A stretch of DNA of 34,111 bases from a virus. Both the position numbers and the translations under genes were made by a program. How positions within the stretch are numbered: position 1 is the stretch's first letter; each line of letters begins with the position of its first letter. Under the pieces are notes generated by a model that made no database searches, was not told where the DNA came from, and worked only from the letters and a program-made list of their open reading frames with translations. Of the stretch, positions 1-6,912 are shown piece by piece. The stretch is taken from IMG/VR virus record IMGVR_UViG_3300001450_008056, positions 1 through 34,111 of that record. One strand, written 5' to 3'.

Positions 1-1421
1 AGCCAGACCTTACCTATCTCCCTGTTGAGTGGAGTATCCTTGGCGTTGCAATAGTCCACGAGCCACGAGCCAAGGCGCTCGACTCCATCCCACTGGTAGC
101 TACGGATCTCATCCACCACCGGGTCGAACTCCTTGAGTCTGGATGCCTGCTCCATCATGTCTCGCGTGTCGTCCTTGCTGAACTGCACACCCCACTCACG
201 GACAAGGTAGGTACGAACCCCTACTATGTCAGTGTCCAAGAAGGGGCGGGGCTGACTCTCGGCAAAGGGTTTGAACAGGTAGGTTTCACTGCGTGTGTTG
301 TAAGCGAAGCGGCCTTGGAGGTTGGGGTCAGTCTCAAAAATTACTCGCAAATTTTCTACGTGTTTGACTAGCCCGCCCTTTGAATCATAAGCAATCCGAG
401 GGTCCGCTTGCCCAGACTGCTTGCGGCCACGGGCCACGGTACCCGTAGCACGAGGCGTGACTGCTGCAGTATGGATAGCCTCAACCTCTTTGCCTTCGAG
501 CAGGGCCGAGATGTTTTCGTCGGCGTAAGCGACAGGCTCCTCGACCCTTTGTGTAAAAGCATAGCCCCACTCCTTGTTGGATCTGGTGGCCGCTTGCTTT
601 AACTTGTGCAGTATCTCACGCTGACTCCAAGCAGGCTCGCACCTGTTGTTGAACTCCTCGTTGAATACAGTAAAGGCATCGGGTTCAGGCAGGCAGTAGC
701 CACGGACCACGGTTACTGCAGCTAGCCACGCTGCTCCGTGTCCGTTCTCCCCCGCTACACTAGGCTCCAGTTGGCGTACAGATACACGAGCTTGCTCAAT
801 AGCGGAGTCCAAGTCAGCGGGCGTCAGGTCTATAGACACTGGGGTTTGGGGCGTGGCCTTTTGGTGGCCGTAGATTACACGCACCCACGCTTCGGGAAGA
901 TCGGGAAGTTGCTTGTCGGGTCCGTTGCCCTTGCCCCACGCATAAGGAGTACCGCAGGCATGGGGCGAGGGGGCACATACTACGTAGCCATTTACTTTTA
1001 CTTCGACACCGGGGGCGAGGTTGTTGATGTTGCTGTCTATGCCACCGGGATTGCGGAAGTATATGTGGGCACCCCGCCTGTCCTCATTATCAGTACCCGT
1101 CAGTTCAAAGGGTCCGGTCTGTGGTAGCGGGCCGAGTTCTTCTTCCAACTTGGTAAACGATTCACGGCCCCCGTTGCGGGGGTCGATGTCAATACAAATA
1201 AAGGTGGAGTTAAGGGCCATGCCCACTCCACCCCCATTAGTTAAGTGTGCTGACCATTGGCTACGTGGCTTGGAAGATGATGGCCCGTTGATAGGGTGTT
1301 TGCCGGGACTGTCACACCCATCAGGGCAGGCGCATTTAGCTACGCCGTCCACCATTCCCATAGCGTAAACAAGTACTCGTTTTGTTGGCAGGTATACTTC
1401 TTTATCTCTATCATCTTTCAT
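1..1421 (-). CDS. Primase-polymerase / VirE-type helicase, N-terminal part (runs off the left edge)
   Basis: The frame stays open from an ATG at 1421 to the window edge, giving 473 codons. The N-terminus matches archaeo-eukaryotic-type phage primase-polymerases. A Cys-rich segment ending in GKHP spans residues 30-43. The metal-binding DID lies at 78-80, GAHIYF near 117-122 gives the motif II histidine (H119), and GVEVKVNGYVV followed by a PS-H-G-Y pattern near 138-160 fits motif III. After a linker, residues from about 410 (FDPVVDEIRSYQWDGVERL) match the start of VirE-family helicase domains; the Walker A lies beyond the edge. The family makes primers and unwinds DNA in phage and plasmid replication. 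A GAGG site 6 nt upstream supports the start. It is transcribed away from the plus-strand replication block. Motif III shows E140 where relatives often have Asp. Family assignment is firm, activity is inferred. Confidence 0.88.
   Translation of the reverse strand, partial: MKDDRDKEVYLPTKRVLVYAMGMVDGVAKCACPDGCDSPGKHPINGPSSSKPRSQWSAHLTNGGGVGMALNSTFICIDIDPRNGGRESFTKLEEELGPLPQTGPFELTGTDNEDRRGAHIYFRNPGGIDSNINNLAPGVEVKVNGYVVCAPSPHACGTPYAWGKGNGPDKQLPDLPEAWVRVIYGHQKATPQTPVSIDLTPADLDSAIEQARVSVRQLEPSVAGENGHGAAWLAAVTVVRGYCLPEPDAFTVFNEEFNNRCEPAWSQREILHKLKQAATRSNKEWGYAFTQRVEEPVAYADENISALLEGKEVEAIHTAAVTPRATGTVARGRKQSGQADPRIAYDSKGGLVKHVENLRVIFETDPNLQGRFAYNTRSETYLFKPFAESQPRPFLDTDIVGVRTYLVREWGVQFSKDDTRDMMEQASRLKEFDPVVDEIRSYQWDGVERLGSWLVDYCNAKDTPLNREIGKVW
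56..67 (+). repeat. CCACG-AG-CCACG tandem heptamer
   Basis: Two CCACG units 7 nt apart, followed by a near-copy (CCAAG) at 70-74. It lies antisense within the primase-polymerase gene. One of eight plus-strand copies of CCACGNNCCACG. Confidence 0.75.
427..438 (+). repeat. CCACG-GG-CCACG tandem heptamer
   Basis: Two CCACG units 7 nt apart, preceded by GG, within the primase-polymerase gene and antisense to it. Same unit as at 2031 and 4387. Confidence 0.75.
700..711 (+). repeat. CCACG-GA-CCACG tandem heptamer
   Basis: Two CCACG units 7 nt apart, antisense within the primase-polymerase gene. The interior GA is shared with the copy at 1812. Confidence 0.75.
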
Positions 1422-1497
1422 CTATCACCTCACTCGCATGTGTGCGGAAACGGTTCTTCTTGCATTTCATACGGCCAACTGCAAGGCTGCCCGACAA
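1422..1497. promoter_or_regulatory. Divergent intergenic region between replication genes
   Basis: About 76 nt separate the leftward primase-polymerase start from the rightward small gene if that gene starts at 1498. Divergent early promoters would be expected here. A GAGG ribosome site for the leftward gene lies at 1428-1431 (reverse strand). I could not find a convincing -35/-10 pair on either strand, so the promoter call rests on gene layout only. Confidence 0.3.
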
Positions 1498-1722
1498 ATG
1501 AATGACGAATTGATTAGAACGAAACAGATATTGAACAAGATAAGTAAAGGGAACTTCGCTGCTCAATGGATCACGGGCCAACCCTTCTTCCTCCTGAAAG
1601 ATGTAGTCGGATCAAAGGGTATAGACGTTCGTATTTATAACCAAGATTTAAATTCTCTTATTAAATTACTTGAAGAATTGCAGGAGATACAAGGTGAACA
1701 GGGACTCGATACCCTCTTCTAA
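1498..1722 (+). CDS. Small protein of unknown function at the head of the early block
   Basis: This is a 74-residue protein if it starts at ATG 1498. The frame stays open to an ATG at 1438, which would add 20 residues but leave almost no room for a promoter. I do not recognise a family. The sequence begins MNDELIRTKQILNKIS and ends with a Leu/Glu-rich stretch (SLIKLLEELQEIQ), so it is probably a small helical soluble protein. There is no signal peptide or membrane segment. An AAGG at 1483-1486 gives a weak ribosome site 11 nt before 1498. The gene overlaps the integrase start by 29 nt, which suggests translational coupling. A regulatory role next to the integrase is possible but not shown. 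Confidence 0.6.
   Translation: MNDELIRTKQILNKISKGNFAAQWITGQPFFLLKDVVGSKGIDVRIYNQDLNSLIKLLEELQEIQGEQGLDTLF
1682..1686 (+). promoter_or_regulatory. Ribosome binding site fixing the integrase start
   Basis: AGGAG at 1682-1686 sits 7 nt before GTG 1694. This favours GTG 1694 over the in-frame ATG at 1670, which has no such site. Confidence 0.7.
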
Positions 1723-2638
1723 AATTTTGCAGAATTTTCTAGCGACACAGGCGACTGCATCTTTGGGCAGGCAAAGACTTGCCGTGCTTAACAGGGTAGC
1801 CGCCATGCTATCCACGGACCACGACGCATGGACCTACCCTTGGTCGAGCGTCACACCTGAGCAGGTGTCCGTGTTGCGTGAGTCATTCGAGTCGATGGAC
1901 TTGAAGCCACGCACTGTGCGCTTTCAGTTGCAGACACTACGTGCCTTCCTGTCTCGCATGGTAGAGGCTGGTGCGTTCGATGCTGTCAGTCTGTCCAACG
2001 TGCGCCGTGTTCCGTGTCCACCACAACAGGCCACGGGCCACGCTGGTCGGAGGTTGTCGAGTGAAGAGATAGCCTTGGTCCTGTCTGATGTGGGTCAGCT
2101 TCCCAAAGACAGGTTCATGCGGGCCGCTTTCTTTGTGCTTGTTACTACAGGCATGCGCGTGTCGGAACTGTTGTCACTACCCCGCGACTGCATGGACAAG
2201 AGCGGGCGCATAGAGCTAGTGCAGAAAGGTTCCCGCGCTCATGTTGTATGGATAACCAAGCCTGTAGTTCAAGTGCTACGCTTGCACTGGGTAGATGTAC
2301 CCAATCGCAAGCACCTAGTGCAGTGGCCCCGAGGCAGGCAGATACTACGCAACAACTTCAATCGTGAGTTGAAGTTGTTGGCTGATCGTGTTGGTATCGA
2401 ATCGTTTACGCCGCACGATCTACGCAGGACAGTAGCTACTACACTGCTGGAAGCTGGCGTTGATCCATACGTGTTGAGTAGTATCTTGGGCCACTCCAAG
2501 CCTGAAACCACAGCCATATACGATCACCGTCCCGACACAGTTAAGCAGCAAGTCATACAGGAAATGGTAGAGACAATTGAAAAAGGCAAAATCTTTTACA
2601 CTCAGCCCCTTGGATACATATCTGGAGGAACGAAGTGA
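1694..2638 (+). CDS. int: Tyrosine recombinase / phage integrase
   Basis: This 314-residue enzyme would recombine phage and host attachment sites. All catalytic residues are visible: R155 in TTGMRVSELL, K178 in the beta-hairpin (VQKGSR), H241 and R244 in HDLRR, H267 in LGHS and the nucleophile Y276 in IYDHR. The N-terminal 110 residues form a helical SAM-like, core-binding domain (VTPEQV..LKPRTVRFQLQTLRAFL). The length is usual for phage integrases and XerC/D-like recombinases. The GTG start is chosen for its AGGAG site. The gene overlaps genes on both sides, so it is co-transcribed with the replication genes, which is unusual for an integrase. I see no clear attP in the window. The enzyme could serve chromosome-dimer or genome resolution instead of lysogeny, but lysogeny is the simpler reading. 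Confidence 0.93.
   Translation: MNRDSIPSSKILQNFLATQATASLGRQRLAVLNRVAAMLSTDHDAWTYPWSSVTPEQVSVLRESFESMDLKPRTVRFQLQTLRAFLSRMVEAGAFDAVSLSNVRRVPCPPQQATGHAGRRLSSEEIALVLSDVGQLPKDRFMRAAFFVLVTTGMRVSELLSLPRDCMDKSGRIELVQKGSRAHVVWITKPVVQVLRLHWVDVPNRKHLVQWPRGRQILRNNFNRELKLLADRVGIESFTPHDLRRTVATTLLEAGVDPYVLSSILGHSKPETTAIYDHRPDTVKQQVIQEMVETIEKGKIFYTQPLGYISGGTK
1812..1823 (+). repeat. CCACG-GA-CCACG tandem heptamer
   Basis: Two CCACG units 7 nt apart inside the integrase gene, sense strand, read as Ser-Thr-Asp-His-Asp. Confidence 0.75.
2031..2042 (+). repeat. CCACG-GG-CCACG tandem heptamer
   Basis: Second copy inside the integrase gene, read as Ala-Thr-Gly-His-Ala in the interdomain linker. Its core with flanking GG is the same as at 427 and 4387. 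Confidence 0.75.
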
Positions 2639-2885
2639 GTACCTTAACTCTCTTATCGAAGAGCAGACTGAAGTTATTTGGGAAGACTTTCTTGATGCTA
2701 TGCCTGAGTTAGAGAAAATTTTTGAAAAATATTCTGACACCGAAGAGGGTAAGCTCTTGATTGAGGCAGCGCATAAAGGTACAGCTTTTATTCTCAGTCG
2801 CTTGGCGGCACTGATGTTATTAAATAACTACGAGACACAACGCTTAGTATTGCAGTCGATGGAAACAGAAGGAGAAGAACAATGA
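2577..2885 (+). CDS. Acidic helical protein of unknown function
   Basis: The open frame encodes up to 102 residues from a TTG at 2577 that overlaps the end of the integrase by 62 nt. I do not recognise the family. It is Glu-rich and helical (EEQTEVIWEDFLDAMPELEKIFEKY), with a more hydrophobic stretch (TAFILSRLAALMLL) before an acidic tail. The start is uncertain: no ATG or GTG lies in frame early on, and another TTG (Leu in SPLDTY) lies further in. A good GGAGGA site at 2625-2630 points to a GTG at 2635, but that is in another frame which closes after 24 codons. The end is firm, because its stop overlaps the next start as ATGA. Confidence 0.62.
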   Translation: MKKAKSFTLSPLDTYLEERSEYLNSLIEEQTEVIWEDFLDAMPELEKIFEKYSDTEEGKLLIEAAHKGTAFILSRLAALMLLNNYETQRLVLQSMETEGEEQ

Positions 2886-3436
2886 GTGATATCTTTGATG
2901 AGATTGAAGGCGCAGTTGCAGAGCTTGAGCAACACCAAGAGGTCAGCCTTGGTGACGTTGGCAGACTAGCCAACAACATGGTCGCTCACTTGAGGGCAGT
3001 AGATCAAGCAGAGCAAGACCTGAAGAAGGCAAAGGAAGAGCTACGCTCTATCCAAGAAGAACTCCTTCCGCAGGCTATGACAGCTATGGGCTTGTCGCAG
3101 CTTAAGCTTGAGTCCGGTGAGAAGCTCACAGTTTCTAACTACTACCAAGCCAGCGTTAAAGTAGAGGATCGTGAAGCTGCGTTCAACTGGCTGCACGACA
3201 CAGGCAACGGCGACATCATCAAACATAATGTATCGGTTGACTTCAAGAAGGGAGAAGGAGAGGATGCCCGACGAGCCTGCGAGAAGTTAGGCGAGCTTGG
3301 TTTGGTACCCAAGGATGAGATTAAAATTGCACCAATGACATTAAAAGCATTTGTAAGAGAAGAGATAGAAGCAGGCAGAGAACTGCCCAAAGAGTTCAAC
3401 GTTTATGTCGGACAAAAAGCAACCATTAAAAGGTAA
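2882..3436 (+). CDS. Conserved phage protein with coiled coil, replication block
   Basis: This is a 184-residue protein starting at an ATGA overlap with the gene before it, with a GGAG site just upstream. Residues about 35-60 form a coiled coil (DQAEQDLKKAKEELRSIQEELL). A compact alpha/beta region follows with LKLESGEKLTVSNYYQASV and AAFNWLHDTGNGDIIKHNV, then a C-terminal TLKAFVREEIEAGRELP segment. I recall this pattern from phage proteins encoded beside ssDNA-binding and DNA polymerase genes, usually annotated as hypothetical. A role in replication or recombination is inferred from position only. There is no signal peptide or membrane segment, so it should act in the cytoplasm. Confidence 0.75.
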   Translation: MSDIFDEIEGAVAELEQHQEVSLGDVGRLANNMVAHLRAVDQAEQDLKKAKEELRSIQEELLPQAMTAMGLSQLKLESGEKLTVSNYYQASVKVEDREAAFNWLHDTGNGDIIKHNVSVDFKKGEGEDARRACEKLGELGLVPKDEIKIAPMTLKAFVREEIEAGRELPKEFNVYVGQKATIKR

Positions 3437-3446
3437 GGTAATTCAA

Positions 3447-4232
3447 ATGAGCAAAGCTATTGAGAAGAAAGAAGAAACTCTCCCCGAAGAACTGTTCGAT
3501 GGACTGGAAGGTTACGGCGCGGACTTTACTAGCGACGAAGTAACCCTACCTTTCATTCGCATGGTACAGAAGATGTCGCCGTACTTGGTAGAAGGAGACG
3601 GCAACTACATTGAAAGCAGCAAGGCTGGGCAGCTTGTACATACTGTCAACGCCAAAGCTTACGACACCCTTACTATTATTCCGCTGCGCTTTGAGCACCT
3701 TAAGATTCAGTGGCGTATGCGTGAGAGCGGAGGAGGATTGATCAATGTCTTTACTCCTAGTGACCCAGAGCTACCTGCTACGCACAAGGTAGAGAACCAG
3801 AACGTAGTAACCGACGACCCTACGTCTGTCATTGAAGACACGCTGCAGTATATCTGCCAAGTGTTTGCTCCAGACGGGGAGGATCTTGGTATGTCTATCG
3901 TGTCTTGCTCTAAGAGTCAGCTTAAGTATGCGCGTCGATGGAACGTACAGTTGCAGAGCAAGAAGATTACTCTGTCTTCTGGCCGAGTAATTCGTGCGCC
4001 CTTGTTCTCTCATTCCTACACTCTGTCTACTATCCAAGAGAGCACCCAGAAGAATGGCATGACACAAAGCTGGCACTCGTTTAAGTTCGGCGAAGGCACC
4101 CTGCTTACTGATCAAGACATGCTGCAAGGATGTATCGCACTGGCCAAACAGGTAAACGATGTGAAGTTTGCCAAAGCAGTAGATGCTCCCGTAGTTGAAG
4201 TGGAGTCCTCGACTGAGGACTTCCAGATGTAG
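3447..4232 (+). CDS. Conserved phage replication protein, possible ssDNA-binding protein
   Basis: This 261-residue protein starts at ATG 3447, chosen because AAGG at 3435-3438 sits 8 nt upstream. The in-frame ATG at 3405 lies inside the previous gene and lacks a site. The protein has an acidic, flexible N-terminus (KAIEKKEETLPEELF). A mostly beta core follows (VTLPFIRMVQKMSPYL; TLTIIPLRFEHLKIQW; GMSIVSCSKSQLKYARRW). It ends in a short acidic tail (VEVESSTEDFQM). A beta core with an acidic tail, encoded directly before the DNA polymerase, resembles the build of phage ssDNA-binding proteins. I cannot identify an OB fold by eye, so the function is an inference. It may instead belong to a recombination or annealing family. 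Confidence 0.72.
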   Translation: MSKAIEKKEETLPEELFDGLEGYGADFTSDEVTLPFIRMVQKMSPYLVEGDGNYIESSKAGQLVHTVNAKAYDTLTIIPLRFEHLKIQWRMRESGGGLINVFTPSDPELPATHKVENQNVVTDDPTSVIEDTLQYICQVFAPDGEDLGMSIVSCSKSQLKYARRWNVQLQSKKITLSSGRVIRAPLFSHSYTLSTIQESTQKNGMTQSWHSFKFGEGTLLTDQDMLQGCIALAKQVNDVKFAKAVDAPVVEVESSTEDFQM

Positions 4233-4241
4233 GGTGTTCCT

Positions 4242-4880
4242 ATGCAGTACAGGCTTTGGTTTGATGCTGCGACTGAAGAGGAATGGCAACTCCCAACGGA
4301 GTTGCCTGACCTCTCAGGTGCGGAAGAGATTGCGATTGACTTGGAGACATGTGACCCCGGTCTGAAAGACAACGGCCCCGGCTGGGCCACGGGCCACGGA
4401 CACACTGTAGGTATAGCTGTGTCCGTTGAGGACTGGAAGGGCTACTTCCCCATAGCCCACGAGACAGGCATGAACATGGACAGGGACCAAGTACTTGAGT
4501 GGTGCCGGGTCGAGTTCGCTAGACCAGAGCAACCCAAGATATTTGCTAACGCATCCTATGACGTAGGCTGGTTAGAAAACGAGGGAGTATCCGTAGCCGG
4601 GGAGTGGGTAGACATACAGATAGCCGCCCCTCTTCTGGACGAATCAGCAAAGACATACTCTCTTAATGCTTTAGGCGAACGCTATCTTGGAGAGAAGAAG
4701 AGCGAGACATTGCTGTACGAAGCCGCAGCTATGTTTGGGTTCTCCACCCGAGAAGCCAAGGGTAAGATCCATGTGTACCCTCCACACATGGTAGGTATCT
4801 ACGCAGAGCAAGACGCAGATCTTACACGTAGATTGTGGCACGTACTAAAGCCCCTGCTTATTAAGGACAACCTGCTATGA
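4242..4880 (+). CDS. DNA polymerase 3'-5' exonuclease subunit (separate gene)
   Basis: This 212-residue protein is the proofreading half of a family A DNA polymerase. The DEDDy residues are visible: D33 and E35 in AIDLET (Exo I), N103 and D107 in NASYDVGWL (Exo II), and Y187 and D191 in YAEQD (Exo III). It removes mismatched 3' ends, presumably together with the polymerase encoded next. An AGGG site lies 7 nt before the ATG. The C-terminus (LKPLLIKDNLL) is exactly where single-chain relatives run on into the polymerase domain. Here the frame stops at TGA, overlapping the polymerase ATG as ATGA. Both the metal ligands and the Tyr are intact, so it should be active. Confidence 0.92.
   Translation: MQYRLWFDAATEEEWQLPTELPDLSGAEEIAIDLETCDPGLKDNGPGWATGHGHTVGIAVSVEDWKGYFPIAHETGMNMDRDQVLEWCRVEFARPEQPKIFANASYDVGWLENEGVSVAGEWVDIQIAAPLLDESAKTYSLNALGERYLGEKKSETLLYEAAAMFGFSTREAKGKIHVYPPHMVGIYAEQDADLTRRLWHVLKPLLIKDNLL
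4387..4398 (+). repeat. CCACG-GG-CCACG tandem heptamer
   Basis: Sense-strand copy inside the exonuclease gene, read as Ala-Thr-Gly-His-Gly. It falls in a loop between the Exo I motif and the next strand. Confidence 0.75.
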
Positions 4881-6106
4881 AAGTGTTTGAGTTGGAGTCC
4901 AAGCTTCAGCCGCACCTCTACCGTATGCGTAAGCGTGGAGTACGCTTTGATATGGAAGGAGCGGTAGCCCTTAAGGAACTGTGGTCAACAGAGATCGACA
5001 CCTTGTCAGAAGACTTGGAAGGTGTAGACATCTGGTCAGGCAGGAGCATAGAAATTGCTGCAATTAAAAAAGGGCTGGGAGATTTTGATCGCACGCCTAC
5101 CGGAGAACCTAGCTTTACAACACAGTTCTTTGAGAACACTGACGTAAAATTTTTTAAAATTATTAAGCGTGCTCGCAAGCTGGACAAAGGACTGCAGTTT
5201 GTTCGAGGGTTGGCTGAGAAGTACAACGAAAAGACTGGGCGAATACATGCACAGATACACCAACTCAGGTCAGACGACTACGGTACAGTTTCGGGTAGAT
5301 TTTCATACTCCCACCCCAACCTCCAACAGATCCCGACCCGCGACCCCGAGATTGGTAAGCCTCTTCGTAACTTGTTTCTCCCTGAGTCAGGGGAAAGTTG
5401 GATCGGTGCAGACTATTCCTCACAAGAGTCTCGTATTCTCATGCACTACGTGGTCAAGCGTGGCCTTGGCGAAGGGCATCCTTTGGTTGCTGCGTATCAA
5501 CAAGATCCCGGTGCCGATTTCCACCAGCTAGTAGCAGAACAACTAGGGGTCAGCCGGTTCCTCGCCAAGACAATTAACTTAGGCATGACCTACGGCATGG
5601 GCAAAGTAAAGCTGGCAGCACAGCTAGGTCTGTCTCTTCCCGAAGCAGAGCTTAAGCTTAACGACTACCACAACACCTTCCCCTTTGTGCGACAGATTAA
5701 AAAGATGTGCGAAGAGATGGCCTCGAAGCACGGAGTGATAGCCACCCTGTCAGGTAGGCGGTGTAGGTTTGAGAAGTACGAACCCTACAACGTGCGAGGA
5801 GTAACAGCACTACCGCACGACGAAGCTCTAAAGAAGTGGCCCCGACAAAACATACGAAGAGCCTATACATACAAGGCTTTGAACAGATTAATTCAGGGCA
5901 GTGCCGCTGACCAGAACAAGATGGCGCTGCTATCCGCGTGCGAAGCTGGGGTGGATGTAAAGATAAGTATCCACGACGAGATAACCGCAAGTGGAAACGA
6001 GTCTACTATGCGTACTCTAGTGCAGTGCATGGAAGACGCAGTAGAACTAAACGTACCCACACCAGTAGACGCAGCAATGGGCAAGACATGGGGAGAAACT
6101 AAATGA
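4877..6106 (+). CDS. Family A DNA polymerase, polymerase domain only
   Basis: This 409-residue polymerase would replicate the phage genome. Motif A is DYSSQESR with D179. Motif B (O helix) is R227xxxK231xxN-L235-G-xx-Y239-G. LIQGSAADQNK lies at 338-348 and motif C HDE at 366-368. YGTVSGRFSYSHPNLQQIP (135-153) is the usual template/primer-binding stretch. Position 235 equals E. coli Pol I Phe762 and is Leu here. The exonuclease domain is missing from this chain and is supplied by the gene before it; together they make 621 residues, about a normal single-chain phage enzyme. An AAGGA site at 4863-4867 sits 9 nt before the ATG, so the gene has its own initiation. The stop overlaps the next ATG. 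Confidence 0.95.
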   Translation: MKVFELESKLQPHLYRMRKRGVRFDMEGAVALKELWSTEIDTLSEDLEGVDIWSGRSIEIAAIKKGLGDFDRTPTGEPSFTTQFFENTDVKFFKIIKRARKLDKGLQFVRGLAEKYNEKTGRIHAQIHQLRSDDYGTVSGRFSYSHPNLQQIPTRDPEIGKPLRNLFLPESGESWIGADYSSQESRILMHYVVKRGLGEGHPLVAAYQQDPGADFHQLVAEQLGVSRFLAKTINLGMTYGMGKVKLAAQLGLSLPEAELKLNDYHNTFPFVRQIKKMCEEMASKHGVIATLSGRRCRFEKYEPYNVRGVTALPHDEALKKWPRQNIRRAYTYKALNRLIQGSAADQNKMALLSACEAGVDVKISIHDEITASGNESTMRTLVQCMEDAVELNVPTPVDAAMGKTWGETK

Positions 6107-6372
6107 GAGGCACCACTGGTCCTATCCTAGATAGGTTAAACAAGAACGTAGTAAGCCCGTCCCACTACACAGTAGGTAACACTGAAGTAATAGACGTTAT
6201 CAAAGATTGCTTAGGTACGTCTGGCTTCCAAGCTTACTGCACAGGACAGGTGTTAAAGTATGTACTACGCGCCAAGCACAAAGCTAACTACATTGAGGAT
6301 CTACAAAAAGCCCAGTTCTATTTAAGCACCCTATTAGGTAGCGACCCGCGTAAGCCTCATGGAAACGAGTGA
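6103..6372 (+). CDS. DUF3310-family small phage protein
   Basis: This 89-residue protein carries the DUF3310 pattern: SPSHYTVGNTEVIDVIKDCLG, followed by FQAYCTGQVLKYVLRAKHK and a C-terminal YIEDLQKAQFYL helix. The family is common in phage nucleotide-metabolism and replication modules and is sometimes annotated as a nucleotide kinase, but its reaction is not established. It starts at an ATGA overlap with the polymerase stop, so translation is probably coupled to the polymerase. Its stop lies 14 nt into the next gene. Confidence 0.85.
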   Translation: MRGTTGPILDRLNKNVVSPSHYTVGNTEVIDVIKDCLGTSGFQAYCTGQVLKYVLRAKHKANYIEDLQKAQFYLSTLLGSDPRKPHGNE

Positions 6373-6880
6373 CCTTTACTACAACACCGAAGTAGTGTCC
6401 CCTGTAGCAGCAAGGTTGTATGACAGGGCCAAGGAAGCATCCGAAAAAGAATGGGTAGATTACTATCACTTTAAAGCCCTGCCCCTCCACGAAGACTGGG
6501 CGTTAGATTCGTGGGCAAAAGATCTACTTGCCCGACACCCTTTCCAAGCTGGCATCATACGTCTAGATCCTTACGTGTTTTACGACTGGCACATAGACAC
6601 TGACCGAGGGGTGGGGGTAAACATGCTGCTTAACGCAGAAGGTAGTAGTCACTGCCTGTTTACTAGAACACTGAAGCGAGACAGTTGCATTGCTCATGGT
6701 AGCGGAACCAACAACTTTGTTGAACTAGAGTACGCTTCCCACACCTACTACCTATTTAACACACAGACTGCGCACTCGGTCTATAACTTTAAAGAGCCAC
6801 GCTATTTATTTAGCATGGACTTCTTAGAAGACAGGCACACCTTAAGCTACGCTACCCTGCGAGACGAGCTAACCCATTAG
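6359..6880 (+). CDS. 2OG-Fe(II) oxygenase-like protein
   Basis: This 173-residue protein has the double-stranded beta-helix signature of 2-oxoglutarate/iron dioxygenases. The iron ligands are H78 and D80 (DWHIDTDR) and H139 (TAHSVYN), and R148 (EPRYLFS) is the likely 2-oxoglutarate carboxylate ligand. The layout resembles the aspartyl/asparaginyl hydroxylase-like subgroup. The substrate is unknown. Its place between a DUF3310 gene and a nuclease in the replication block makes a nucleic acid or replication-protein substrate plausible but unproven. It overlaps the previous gene by 14 nt. A 32-nt gap follows its stop, the largest in this block. It could be an inactive relative, but the ligand set looks complete. 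Confidence 0.72.
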   Translation: METSDLYYNTEVVSPVAARLYDRAKEASEKEWVDYYHFKALPLHEDWALDSWAKDLLARHPFQAGIIRLDPYVFYDWHIDTDRGVGVNMLLNAEGSSHCLFTRTLKRDSCIAHGSGTNNFVELEYASHTYYLFNTQTAHSVYNFKEPRYLFSMDFLEDRHTLSYATLRDELTH

Positions 6881-6912
6881 ATAATAAGAACTTTTTAGGG
6901 TACAAGTAAGCT

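Noticed and set aside
1438-1497. Longer start (ATG 1438) for the first plus-strand gene
   Set aside because: It has no ribosome site and would leave only 16 nt for two divergent promoters. ATG 1498 is preferred, though not certain.
1722-1748. A/T-rich imperfect inverted repeat near the integrase start as an attP core
   Set aside because: The symmetry is poor (AAAATTTTGC against GAATTTTC), it lies inside the integrase coding region, and there is no tRNA-like sequence to support an attachment site.
2635-2709. GTG 2635 with a GGAGGA site, as the start of the gene after the integrase
   Set aside because: That frame closes after 24 codons and the peptide has no recognisable features. The longer frame ending at 2885 is preferred despite its weak start.
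5140-5165. A/T-rich palindrome-like stretch inside the polymerase gene as a promoter or origin
   Set aside because: It encodes the normal chain (VKFFKIIKR) and has no paired -35 element or repeats around it.
6881-6912. Gap before the VRR-NUC gene as a promoter or terminator
   Set aside because: The 32-nt stretch is A/T-rich, but I see no stem-loop and no clear -35/-10 pair.
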